Assembly: GCA_001566295.1 (NCBI GenBank)
Contig: KQ964265.1
Location: forward strand, 310,001-374,000
Length of the DNA stretch: 64,000 bases
Direction of reading: 5' to 3'
From: Microdochium bolleyi
Taxonomy: Eukaryota > Ascomycota > Sordariomycetes > Xylariales > Microdochiaceae
The notes beneath the pieces were generated by a model, which was not told where the DNA came from, made no database searches, and saw nothing but the letters and a program-made list of their open reading frames with translations. The translations under genes and the position numbers were made by a program. Numbering within the stretch: the stretch's first letter is position 1; every line of letters starts with the position of its first letter. This document shows, piece after piece, positions 33,064-43,964 of the stretch.

Positions 33064-35021
33064 CTATCGCATCAGCCACGACCCTCCTTCCTCAGACCGA
33101 ACCAGCTGTGCCCGTTGGCTCATGGCCATCTTCTCCATGACCTTGACCTTCTCTATCCCGCCCTCGAACAGCTCTCGTTCTTCGTCCTCCTCCCAGTCCC
33201 GGACGCCGTGATACAGGATCGGTAACAGAGATGATTTCCACACCGGAGCGCGGCTCCTCCGCGCGGCCAGAACTGTCGACAGCAACAGAGCACTGCTCAG
33301 AAGAATCAGAGCCGCAGGTAGCGCGAGCCAGGCGAACTCGACGCGGATCACCGGCCGCAGCTGCCACGAAATTCCCGCAGCGAATGTGCCTTGGAGGTCA
33401 CGCGTGACAAGAAGCCTTGCGGACATGGCGGACGTCATGTTTCTGAAGGTTCCGGTCACGTCTTGTCCGTCGCCAAAGTAAGCCGACTTGAGATCGCTGT
33501 TGACCTCGAGCTCCCTTTGGAGCCTTCCAACAACAGCAAGATGGTCTTGTATGCCGATTTGGAATCTGCCGTGATTGGGCTGCGTAGACTCCGCTCCACC
33601 AACCTGAGTTCCGTCAACTGTGAGGAGAAATGGCCAGTTCTCGGTTGTGCTTGATCCTGGAGTCATGCCCCCGAATGTCTGATCTGCGGCAGCTCGCAAT
33701 CGCAAGTCTGTCTGCTTGAAATCGCCCTTCACCACGCCATTAACCTGCTCACCGTAATCGGGCCGTCAGCACATGATCCGAGATCAAAATTGGGGCATGC
33801 TCAATCCTCAAGTGGGCGTGTGAGTGTTGCAGGACCTACAGTGCTGACACCTGAAAACCGCTGCGCGCACCAGCATATGGCACAGTCAGTCACTGTAGCG
33901 CGAGCACTATTGCCAGTATTTCCTGTCCCGAACTGCGCTATAACTGGTGACACGATGTTGGCCGACAATGTATCCAGCCGTCGCGTCCCCGTCTTGAAGC
34001 TTGTGAGATTCGTGGCGACAGCCCTTGTCTTCATGAATTGGACGTTAACACCATCTGGAGTCGTGATGTATGATTCACCGAGGTAGTTCTGAGCTTGAAA
34101 GACGACAACATCACCAGAGATGTCTCGGCAACTGGAGCAGATGCCCAGCGTTTCGAACGGTGGCCAAGTGCAATTGCCACTCTGGCAAGTGACCTCAAGC
34201 CGCCTGCTGCTGAGACTGTACATCCCACCGTAGAATGCCCCAAGCATGCTCTTCTCGACAACAAAGGCCTCTCCCTTCGTCTGCTCGGCTACAGCGCCAT
34301 CATCATCGAGAACGACTGAAGCATCCGTGATCGTGGCGTCGTTATAGCTGTAGCCATGCGTGGTCGCCACTGTTGCTGCTTGTAGCCCTTGCACCTCAGA
34401 CAGTTCTTCCCGGATGCTGACAATCTGTAGCGCGAAGGGACCCATAGCCAAGGCTGCCATGGTGATCAGAGATGCCATGTAGACATAGCTGGACAGCCTG
34501 GCTTGTGGTCTCCAACGATGTATGAGGCTCGCTGCGCCGAACGGGCCTCTGCTTGCCGCATCAAAAGTCTCCAAGTGCGCAAGAGGCTGCGCTTCCGAGG
34601 TTATGGCGATCCACTTAAGTTGTCCCATGACTGCCGACACAACTAACATCATTGAACTCTGCGCTGCCGCGACCAGGATTGACAGAATTGTGCTTGGCTG
34701 CAGGACGAATGTCCATTGAGGGAGTGGCGTGCCATTCAGGAATACTGCAAGCACAACGATGGCCACGAAGCAGGCTATGCTGAAGATGATTGAGACAATC
34801 TCCCATGTCCAGCCGTCGGTAAAAGGTCTTGGCTGGGAATCATGCTGTGAAGCAAAATCATGATCTGCTGGTATCTCGTCGGTCTCTATAGCTTCGGAGG
34901 CCGGATCTATGGAGATCGGCTGGTACTCTGTTTGCAGCTGCTCGGTCTGGTCGAGAGAATCAATGGAGAGCCGCCCACGCGCCGTCTCACGCCCCGTCCG
35001 CGTGTTCTTCTCTGCTACCAT
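33064..35021 (-). CDS. DUF3176 family membrane protein
   Basis: Two exons, 35021-33840 and 33744-33064, are joined in phase 0 through a 95-nt intron (donor GTAGGT), giving 620 residues. The first 75 residues are polar. Next comes the family hallmark, about residues 80-145: DGWTWEIVSIIFSIACF with two membrane spans, and the loop PLPQWTFVLQPSTILSIL. The following QSSMMLVVSAVMGQLKW and HLETFDAASRGPFGAA are strongly conserved in this group. A third span precedes a large, probably extracytosolic domain with Cys-rich TCQSGNCTWPPFETLGICSS and several N-glycosylation sites. The fourth span is near the C-terminus (AWLALPAALILLSSALLLST), followed by a charged cytosolic tail. The family is large in Pezizomycotina and has no known function. 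Confidence 0.9.
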
Positions 35022-35806
35022 GATGCTGAGTTCGGCGAAAAGCAGTCTGAGAAATCAGAAGAAAATGCCAATCAATCCTGCGCCGCAATGCCGGCTCGGG
35101 ACACACGTCCTTATGAGCCATCCTCAGGACGTCAGCCACAGCCTTGCGAGCACCGGTGTGCCTACGATCGGCCCCCAAAGAAGGTATTGGGTGCAGACCG
35201 GTCAACTGAGACCTGCTGAAAGGGTGGAGTGGCGGCATTGGTGGCTCTTGGCAGCAGAAATAGCAGCATGCTGTGCTCGAGTGCATCTAGTAAGGCTACA
35301 GTCATCTTATCTCGAGTAAGTGGCAGGTGCTGTGAAGCCTAGAGCATCCGGACAGGGGGTCTATCGCAGGTCAAATCCGCCACTGCGTACACCGGGCACC
35401 ACTCGACGTGAGAATCACGCCCAATTGGGCAAGGACAGCAGAGCTTCGAGAATCTTCTTGCGAGTGTCGGGGGTAGTCATATGCAGGTATTTTAAAGCTG
35501 AGATGTGCGTGCTTGCGAACGTGGAAGGCACGACTTCGATTGATTACATAAGACAGCTTCCCCCAGGTGAGTGACTCCACTTGAGCTAGGAAGCTTGCAT
35601 CGTCAACGAGCACGCTAGCATCGCGACTTCTCGCAATTCGAAGTTCGACCACTACGAGTACTTGACAACACAGTTCCACTTCAAGCATTCAAAGGCCAGC
35701 ACAGCGCCAAACACGAGTCGACGGGCCGCCAGCGCTCCTTTGCCTCTGCCGACACGTTCATAGCATAGCACCAACTGTCTGGTCCAAAACCACAAACACT
35801 ACCAAG
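35022..35806. other. divergent promoter region of DUF3176 and yth1
   Basis: The two start codons face away from each other across 785 bases. No gene or RNA is recognised in it. Confidence 0.5.
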
Positions 35807-36598
35807 ATGGCCACCGCGACGGCACCCTCGTCGCTCGCGACGCCCACGCCCTCCGACCTCGCGAAGCAGATCCTCAACCACTCCGCGCCAAGCTACACAT
35901 TCAACTTCTCGCCCTTCCTGAAGCGGACATACGGTCACGCGCTCGACCCCAATAGCACCAACAAGAACGACTCCGCCGACTCCAACCAGCAGTCCTCCGG
36001 CCACGGCGGCTTCAACTCGCTCGTCTGCAAGCACTGGCTACGCGCGCTCTGCAAGAAGGGCGAGCACTGCGAATTCCTGCACGAGTACAACCTGCGCAAG
36101 ATGCCCGAGTGCAACTTCTTTGTGCGCAACGGATACTGCTCCAACGGCGACGAGTGTCTGTACCTGCACATCGACCCGCAGAGCAAGCTCCCGCCGTGTC
36201 CGTGGTACGAGCGCGGTTTCTGCCCGCTAGGGCCGGAGTGCAGTAAGAAGCACGTCCGGAGGAAGCAGATCTGTCCGTACTACATGGCCGGGTTCTGCCC
36301 GGACGGCAGGGAGTGCAAGGAGGGCGCGCACGCCAGGTGGGAGAAGGATGAGAAGCTGCCTGAGCCGATAAGGAAGAGCGATGTCGTGAAGGAGGAGCCG
36401 AAGAGAGAGGAGCCTGTGGGTGGTGGCTATGGCGGATATGGCGGTGGTGGCGACGACGAGGGCAGGGACTTTGGCGGCGGCGGCGGCGGTGGGCGGTTCG
36501 ATGGACGTGGAGGTGGTCGCGGAGGCTTCGGTGGGCGCGGTGGCAGGTGGCGAGGCAGAGGAGATCGCAAATTCAGAGGCGGGCGGGGACACCACTGA
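35807..36598 (+). CDS. yth1: mRNA 3'-end processing factor Yth1 (CPSF30 homologue)
   Basis: Zinc-finger subunit of the cleavage and polyadenylation factor; in yeast it binds pre-mRNA near the poly(A) signal. A single exon encodes 263 residues. The conserved lead-in FNFSPFLKRTYG is followed by four CCCH fingers: C74-C82-C88-H92 (in VCKHWLRALCKKGEHCEFLH), C102-C111-C117-H121, C131-C139-C145-H149 and C156-C164-C170-H175. Yeast and human homologues have five, the first lying between the lead-in and VCKHWLR. Here that interval (about residues 46-71) is an Asn/Ser/Asp/Gln-rich linker without any Cys. No intron could hide the missing finger. The C-terminal 60 residues are Gly/Arg-rich (RGG-type) and likely add RNA binding. 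Confidence 0.93.
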   Translation: MATATAPSSLATPTPSDLAKQILNHSAPSYTFNFSPFLKRTYGHALDPNSTNKNDSADSNQQSSGHGGFNSLVCKHWLRALCKKGEHCEFLHEYNLRKMPECNFFVRNGYCSNGDECLYLHIDPQSKLPPCPWYERGFCPLGPECSKKHVRRKQICPYYMAGFCPDGRECKEGAHARWEKDEKLPEPIRKSDVVKEEPKREEPVGGGYGGYGGGGDDEGRDFGGGGGGGRFDGRGGGRGGFGGRGGRWRGRGDRKFRGGRGHH

Positions 36599-37349
36599 GG
36601 GTCCAAGGCGAGCAGCCTTGATCAGAACAAAGTCAGCCCACCGAGCGGGTGTCGTGACGTGGAGACGGCAACACAGCAAAGGATATACGGCCCTGTGACG
36701 CCCCCTGGACGCTACATACCGACATGCGGGCGATCATCTGAGATCCTATTCTACGACTCCCACCGTCTGAGTCGGGCTCCGCGAGGCGAACAGTCGTATG
36801 GCGGTCCTATGTCTCTCGCACTGCGCATGCCAGCAGTTTCAAAGCTACGGGGGAAGATTAACGGACACGACTATGGAAGCCTCCGACGACGTTCGTACTG
36901 AAACGGCACGCAGGAAGTGCACTCATGTCCTCAGGCCGCCTCGGTCACAACGTCGACACCTGCCACCATACACAGGAGCTCAAATAACAGCCTACACTAT
37001 ACGATGCTCCTGAGAACTACAAGCTGCAGCTTTCATAACACAGAGCGTATACAGTCCTGTGGAAATAGATACCCCACCACGAGCAAATGCGAGAAAGTCT
37101 TCAAACATGCGTTATATTCATCATCTATGCTATCTTTTCATCATGCGGAGTCGTGATTGTCGTTGCAAACTATATACATCTCGTGAGGTCGGAACAACAA
37201 TGTGCAAAAAGTGCTTGGACACGGCACGGATGTGCTGCTCAAAACCGTGCTGAAGGAGCTGCCAAGGCATTCGTGCAAGAACAACGTTGCAGCCATATTA
37301 GCCGTGTTACAGGCTCGCCTGTATACTGTGCCTATCGCAGGTCACTTGC
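36599..37349. other. intergenic between convergent genes
   Basis: 3' regions of yth1 (plus) and the DUF1776 gene (minus). The right half is more AT-rich. No gene or RNA recognised. Confidence 0.5.
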
Positions 37350-39028
37350 CTATGCCTTGACGCCGTCGACGTCGTCGGTCCAGACATTGGGCGTGGCCTC
37401 GCGCCACTTTTCGCGGCCGACGTTGATGAACTCGCTGCCGGCAATGCCGCCGAGGGTGTCGTCGTGCTCGCTGGTGCTGTCGGCACTGCCGCTCTCCTCA
37501 AAGTCGCCGTCGCTCGCGATGGTGGCCGGCCCGTTTGCCTGCTCGTTCCAGGCGCTCAGCTGGTCGATCTTGCGGACGCCCATCATCCAGCTGACGAGGC
37601 TGCGGGGCACGAAGCGGCCGACGAAGCTGTACAGGCCCGCACCCAGGCCGATGCGCACGACGTCGGCGGCCTCGGAGCCGTCGATGACGTCGAAGACGCT
37701 GTTGTGCAGCCCGCGGAGCGAGCTGCCCCGGAGCCCGCGCACGCGGCCGGCCGAGATGGCGCTCTGGGACTGCGTGACGTAGTTCTGGCCGTACGTGTGG
37801 CGCGCGGCGTCGGGCCACTGCAGAGTGTCCGCGGGAGGCAGCGCGCCAGGGATTTGCGGCGTCGGGCGGGCGGGGGTGAAGCCGGAGAAGTCAAAGGTGC
37901 CGAGCTGGAACTGTGTGACAGGGATGTTGAGCGGCCGCAGCTCAGCAGTGAGGACCTCGGTGAATGCGCTGAGTGCGGAGCAGACCGTGGCCTCTGGGGC
38001 GTGGAAGGGCGGGTTGATGCTGGATATTATGCTGGGGGTGAAAACGAGGACCTTCGGCGTGGCAGGGCCCTGGGGCTTGCTCTTCTCGATCGGCGTAAGT
38101 CGCGAGGTCAGAAGGGGGAGGAACGACTGGATCGTGAGGATCGGGTGGAGAAGGTGGGTGTTGAACAGGTCGGCGAAGCTGGACGGGGGGATCGTTGCGA
38201 TCGGACTCGTCTGATATGTCAGCGAGGGGATGAGCATGACAGCCTTGAGGGTCAGGTAGTTTGGTCGGGCGCCAGGGACTGGTGCGTGAGGCGTCTGCAG
38301 GTATTGGGCAAAGCGCTCTATGCACTGGCCAGCAGTTGGAGGCTAATCACAATCATTGTCAGTCACTTGGGAAATGACGGAGTTGGGGCTTGCTACTCAC
38401 GTCAGTGATATCAATGCCGAGGGGCTTGATATCCGGACGGCTCAAGCTCTGCACCAAAACCTCCTCATCGATGCTGCTGCACACGACATAGACGATGAAG
38501 CCCTTCCTCTCCATCTGCAAGGCCAAGCTCTTGGTCAGGGGCAGGGCGGGGGATCCCGCAATAACGACAACCTCCAGCCTGGCACCATTTAGTGCCCGCT
38601 TGGCTCTCCTCGTCTTGCGGTTCGACTTTGTGTGCCGAATAGCCTTGTAGGTTCCGTACGAAGCAGCTGCGACAACGACGGTGGTCAGGATCTTGTGGCG
38701 GACAATCCAGTCCTGCAGCCGCTCAAAGGTCGACTGGTTGGTGATGATGACGGGCGGCGGGGCGACCGGGGTGGCGGCGGGGAGTCTTGATCTCACGGCG
38801 TCGGGAAGCCATGTCGACGTGGAGAGGGTGTCGCGGACTTGGACGGCGGCGATGTCGATGTACTTGTCCATGTGCTCTGCCACGACAACCGAGTGCTGCT
38901 TGACCTGGTTGCCGATATTGGACAGCTGTGGTAAACTTCGAGGTTAGACACGCACGTGCGCTGAAAAGTTCAGCTGGGCCACTGGGCAGACTCACCATGT
39001 CCATGAACTGCGAGTCGTCGGCAGACAT
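37350..39028 (-). CDS. DUF1776 protein (SDR-like)
   Basis: Three exons close in phase: 39028-38996 (MSADDSQFMDM), 38925-38401 and 38342-37350, giving 516 residues; introns are 70 and 58 nt. The N-terminal part (NQVKQHSVVVAEHMDKYIDI) is followed by a helix that may span a membrane (about residues 79-95, HKILTTVVVAAASYGTY), then a Rossmann-like beta-strand region (EVVVIAGSPALPLTKSLALQ) that resembles short-chain dehydrogenases but has a poor glycine motif. The conserved fungal DUF1776 blocks LGIDITDPPTAGQ, PNYLTLKAVMLIPSLTYQTS and the SALSAFTEVLTAELR segment are all present. The C-terminus is acidic and disordered except for EFINVGREKWREATPNVW. Function is unknown in the family. Confidence 0.88.
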
Positions 39029-40792
39029 GGCGGCGATGTTGTTATCGTCGAGCTCGAGTTGGGCGTCAATAAAAGCTCCGGCAGGATCTTTGATGGTCAG
39101 TGGGGCCTGTCCGCCGTCGGGATGAAGATCTGGAGCCGCGTGAGGCCGGTGGGAAGACTCGACGACAAGGTCGGGGATGAGAGGGCCTTGTGCACAGGTG
39201 AAAGTGGGATGCGGGAAGATCGGTCGACAGGCCGGGGAGGGACAAAAGGTCGCGTCGGCGAGAGTCGGTCTGGCCGCAGCTCGACGATAAGTCAAAAGTG
39301 CACCCCGGCCAGACCCATGATGCGAGCACATGCACGCACAGCGCACCGCTTGCCCTCTTCCAGGCGTGGTGGGGTGCCCATACAGTGCCCGCACAGTGAT
39401 TGTCGCCCATGGTGAGCTTTGTGTGCACTGTCTGCCAGCTCACCGCCTGGGCGCTGTGCAAGCGTGCGTGTGGAGATGGCCTGCATAAATCCCCTGGACC
39501 TTGCATCAGACCCGATGCGGCTCCCAGATTGTCAGGTCCCAAGAGCACGAGTTGGGTACAGGTGCATCGCTGACTTCGGGATATCTAGGCCCAGGCCACC
39601 GACAACTCATCCCGCACAAACTCGTGGCATTCTGCCGGCTGTTTCATGGGCCTGCCCCTGCCGGCCACCGCACCTGCATCGTAACATGAAACCGAGAACT
39701 TTCAGCGTCACTCTTTGATTCTAGTTTAGGTGTCGACAAGATAACAATACGGCCATTCATTGATTGACTAACAGTCTCTTACACAGCCCAGTGTGCGGAG
39801 CTTCGTGCTGCTGCAAACACTCGGCATGTTGTCTTTGACTGCAATACTTGAGGTCGGCGGGTTGGTGATCCAGGCCACTCCCCAAATCATTTCAGGTCAG
39901 CAGCTCAGATCTTGAGAAAACCTCCCAATAGTATGAATAGCAATATTTCCTCCAGCCTACGTGCGACTCACTGTGGGAAAACAGGTTGCCCACTCGGCTT
40001 CCCAATCAGACAGCTTGCCCAAGGCACAACTCTGCATGGAAGCAAGTTCCAAACGTACCATGACTCATGCGTCCTCATTCTATCAACTTCTTTCCAGGCT
40101 TGTGATGGGAATGCTCCAGCCAACGTAAAATCCTGGATGTGGTCCCCCAAATATTCTCGAGTTTCAACTAATTCGACCCCATGTATGTCTGGACCAAATG
40201 AGGTGGTCAGGGACCAAGAGAACCAGACGCTGCGTTGCCGTGGTTTCCACCCGCGAGCGTGGCTTCGCAACACTTCACTATCTCCTCACTTGCTTCGGGA
40301 AAACCCACTGCGGCCGTCAGTTTGTTTGGACGACGTAGTGATTGTACAACGCTGCAATCAGAATGATGAGTCCCTCTGCATCCGTGAGAGCTTGTAGTTT
40401 GGCTCAGCTTCAGTCAATTTCAGCGTGGTGTAGGAGAGAACCCCCGAGCGCAGATTTGGAACATGTCGGTTTGAATAGCAGTCCAAAGTTGAAGATCTCA
40501 GGACCACATCGGATGTCCATTGTCCCACTGCTTGTGGCTCACTGTTCGAGGCACTTGTACCGGGTTCCTACCCAGTCCGGAAGATTGTTCTTTCAGTCTC
40601 TTCAGAGACAAATACTGCTCGCACGAAGAGGTTCCTGCCTCAGACCATCATTTTTTCACTGGACTTCTGGCAAAACATCCAAGAGTGTCCTCGCCTTCCC
40701 TTCGAGCTCGAAGATCTATCCCATCCTCGGCAAAGCCCAAACACGTGTTGCACAAGACCCAGCATACGCGGTATCTACCACAAACCCTCAAC
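39029..40792. other. intergenic, divergent, no gene recognised
   Basis: The stretch of 1.76 kb separates the DUF1776 gene (minus) and the unknown gene beginning at 40793 (plus). AT content rises between 39700 and 40450. All frames are short. No RNA gene was recognised. Confidence 0.5.
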
Positions 40793-42078
40793 ATGACGCG
40801 TTTCAGCTTCATCCCGGCCTCCTGGAAGGCAGGATCTGTCGCTCTCGAGAGACTGGGGAGACTGTTGGCAGTCGGTAAAACACCAGCTCCCAGCACGCAA
40901 CGCGAGTACAGTCGACCCAACCGCATGGAGTTCTTGCCCAGATCGAGAACACCCGCTCCCGCGCTGCTCTCGCTGGGAATCACTGAACGCGAGATCTTCA
41001 GTCAGAGAGTCGAGTCCAATATGGGCGACTTCGCGGTATTCAGCGAGACTGATGACGATGATGCAAACAGTCGCAAAGGCGACGACATCATCAGCGGGGC
41101 CAGCCTGAGCAACAACACCACGGCCGAGCAGGTCCACGAAGTCACTGAAGACAACAGCCGCGGCACCACTTCACTGAATGGAACGCATATTCCCGGCTTC
41201 TCCCACGGCCGCTACTGCTACTGCACCATCTGCGTCGAGCTCGAGGCAGGCGAGTACAGACCCAAGAAAAGCAAATCCACAGAACCAGCCCATTGCTGCG
41301 ACGGAGGCAGCCACGAGGAAATCTCTCTCGAAAGACAAGTCCAGGAACTCCAAGAGCAAGAGGCAGAGCAGCGAAGCAGAACCAGGACACCAGCCCCTCC
41401 ACTTCACCACATCGCACAGGTGCCCACCAAAGGAGCAGCAGTGACAACAACCATAGCGGATTCCACCTTCACGGCCGCCAGCTCGCCTTCCACCGCAGCG
41501 ACCAGCCAGTCCTCCACACAGGACAACAGGGCGATAGACTTCAACGCTGCACATGCATACCTCCGCGAAGAGCACACGGCGCCGGCCAGCCAGCGAGCAA
41601 GACTGCGCCAAGTCCACGAAAACTTTGAGTTCGACCCCGTCCTCTATCCGGACGTCGACAAGTCAGAGCTCGACCGCGCCGCCCAGGTCGTCGGGCACGC
41701 ATACCTGCACGACCGGCAGAGCATGCCCAAAGACGAGCTGCTCTTCCTCATGTCACCCAGCCACCCCTCGCTGCGGCAGTCGAGGGCCGGCATCACCCGT
41801 ACCACTCGGACAAGGGCACATACTACACCACCCCGTGGGAGCAGTGGGAGCAGAAGCGCCGCCAGGAAGACCCTCAGGGCGCCGCAGACGAGAACACATT
41901 CTACGACTACGACGACCAGGACGAAGATGAGAATCTCTCCCGCGCCGCGAAGAGAGGGCTCTGGTGCTGGGAGAGAAAAGTCGACGCGGTCCATGTTCCC
42001 TTCTGGGATGACGTGCCTCCCAAGGATGACGTCCAGGACTGGCGCATCTTCATCAATGAACACACTTCTTCATTCTGA
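40793..42078 (+). pseudogene. hypothetical protein gene with an apparent frameshift
   Basis: From the ATG at 40793 (MTRFSFIPASWKAG) the frame stays open to 42106, with an acidic patch after residue 80 and a short Cys motif CYCTICVELE. Around 41750-41790 the coding character moves to the +2 frame: from there to the stop at 42076-42078 that frame reads a plausible acidic, aromatic-rich tail (segments YYTTPWEQWEQKRRQ, FYDYDDQDEDEN, GLWCWERKVDAVHVPFWDD and VQDWRIFINE). The annotated frame over the same bases is Thr/Arg/Ser-rich and looks out of frame. No good GT-AG intron of normal length was found that restores the frame. The cause may be an indel in the assembly, a true lesion, or an unusual splice event. 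I do not recognise the family. It could be intact if the sequence has an error. Confidence 0.55.
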
Positions 42079-43964
42079 AGATATTGCGGCGATACTTCAG
42101 ACATGAGGTACGATGGCCATGAGAGAACTCCCCGTAAAGATATCGGGGTGTGATACATAATGTCTAATAGGAGGCTCTGGCCGTGAGACAAACGACTGCC
42201 CTCTTAAAGCTAGAGTCTCTGCACCACAATTGCTCATCAATGATAATCACTTTGCCCCAACGGGAAACCGAAGGGCATTCTCTCAAACGACCGATGCATT
42301 ATGCTTTGGGTGATGAATTCCGTGCTACACATTTCGAAGACAGTGAACTTCTTTTTGTCCTTGTTTGCCATCCCCTGCTTTCAATATTCCTCTCGTCCCC
42401 CCCTCCTTTGCATGTCTTTCTGCCAACCACTCCAACGGGCAAGTCAACAGATGAAGCAGGTCTCAGGCCCAGTCCTTGATCTCTTGTGGCACACCGCGCA
42501 TCAAAGGGATGCCTTGGTCACTGCTGTCGCTGGTCCCAGGAATGGCAGAAGCCCGGCCAGGTCTGGTCGGTCCCACTTTTCCACATTGGTCCCCAAAGCT
42601 TGGCAACTCCGGGACGGTGCAAGTCGTCCGGACAGGTCTAAAAGGCTCCATGATGTGTGGGATATCGGGGCTCGTCCAATTGATGCAATGTGCCTTGATG
42701 ACCGTGGGAAATGGGTATGCCACAACGCCCATGCTGTCGGCCGTGGCCTCTCCTGTCGCAAGACTGTTTGTCCATACTGAGTTTAGAACGAGGTCAGGAC
42801 AGGTTCCACATATCTGTCTCCGCACTCCCGATCGGGAAGGTATGGTCCCACACTTCCTGATCCCGACAACTTGCCATGCCGTGCTCGGCCTTCTGCTTCG
42901 TCTGGTACGACCCGATGGACCCGCTACGTTGTGTCTGAGAATATAATCACAAGTGAAAGCTCACCGTGGCTCGTGGTGTCCACGTCCAGTCTCCAGTCCA
43001 TAGACGGTGGTCGTTAGGGAGACCTCGAGCTGAAGCTGGGTAACTCCTGAGCTATCGTGGTCTGTCTATGGCTTTGTTTGGCATAGCTGTTCACTTAGAG
43101 ATACAAGAATTCAGCAAAATGACCCAGAAACCACTGTCCTCGATAGAGTTTTCCACAGAGACAGCCGTCCATCTTGTGCCATGAGAACAGGACGCTTGAA
43201 CCTGCGGTCCCGCTGCTCACCATCTAGGCTTGGTCTTGCGCTACATTTGGCCGCCCAAAACGACCTCTGGGCAGGACCTTGGAGGTCACTGAATCATTGC
43301 AGTCCATGTGGTGCTTTGCTTGGGAAGCATTTATGGTGCCAAAGACTAACACCCGCTGGACCCGCGGCGTCCCAGACGTTCACTCACAGGGACGCCAAAC
43401 CGCCGTCCCCGGTACAGTTTCGACGACATTCTAACCATGTCGAAAGGCACACCTTCGGAGGTTCCCCGTGGGATCCCAACTCAACGGCCATTTGGCTGTC
43501 CTATCATGTTCACGGACATACAGCGCCGTGGCTTGGAACTAAGCTCTTTCATCGGGAGCGCCACATCTAACGACCCGCCGGACCTCTCTTCCAACAGTTC
43601 ACCATCGTCAGAGTCATCGATCGAGCAGTTCAGCAGAGGAACCAGAAAACACGATCTCTTGGTGCACTCTGCGAGGCCCGTGCCATTGTCCATAAGACTG
43701 CGACTTCTCTCGCGGTTTCCGAACGATCGATTCCTCCTTCCTTCCACCACGCATCCTCAGGACTGAAGCCTACGATACTATCACTTTGCCTACACCTCAG
43801 TACGCCTGATGCTATCGTTGCTACAGGCTTCACTTCTGATCTTGTAGTCTCCTTGCTGCCTCTCACAGACAGTCTCCTTGGCTCCTATCTCTCCCGCTCT
43901 CCCTCTCACTCTCCCTCTCACTCAATCTCCCGCTCTCCCTCTCACTCACACACACAACACCAAG
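42079..43964. other. intergenic, no gene recognised
   Basis: Nearly 1.9 kb without a convincing gene. A frame at 43437-43766 (MSKGTPSEVPRGIPTQRPFG, Ser-rich) might encode a small protein but lacks support. The final 90 bases are a CT-rich leader. Confidence 0.45.
43884..43952 (+). repeat. CT-rich tandem repeats in 5' leader
   Basis: Several imperfect copies of units such as ctccctctcactc sit directly before the ATG at 43965. Pyrimidine-rich leaders are common near transcription starts in filamentous fungi. Confidence 0.75.

Noticed and set aside
41690..41790. Possible short intron restoring the frame in the hypothetical gene
   Set aside because: Candidate donors (GTCGTC, GTCAGA, GTCACC) are weak, and using them would delete well-formed coding sequence. 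An indel explains the data more simply.
41644..42063. Minus-strand open frame opposite the frameshifted gene
   Set aside because: Its Val/Leu-rich sequence is the complement of the acidic Asp/Tyr codons of the plus-strand tail.
43437..43766. Open frame of 109 codons (MSKGTPSEVPRG...)
   Set aside because: Looks partly coding (Ser-rich) but has no domain, no supporting context and overlaps an equally open minus-strand frame.
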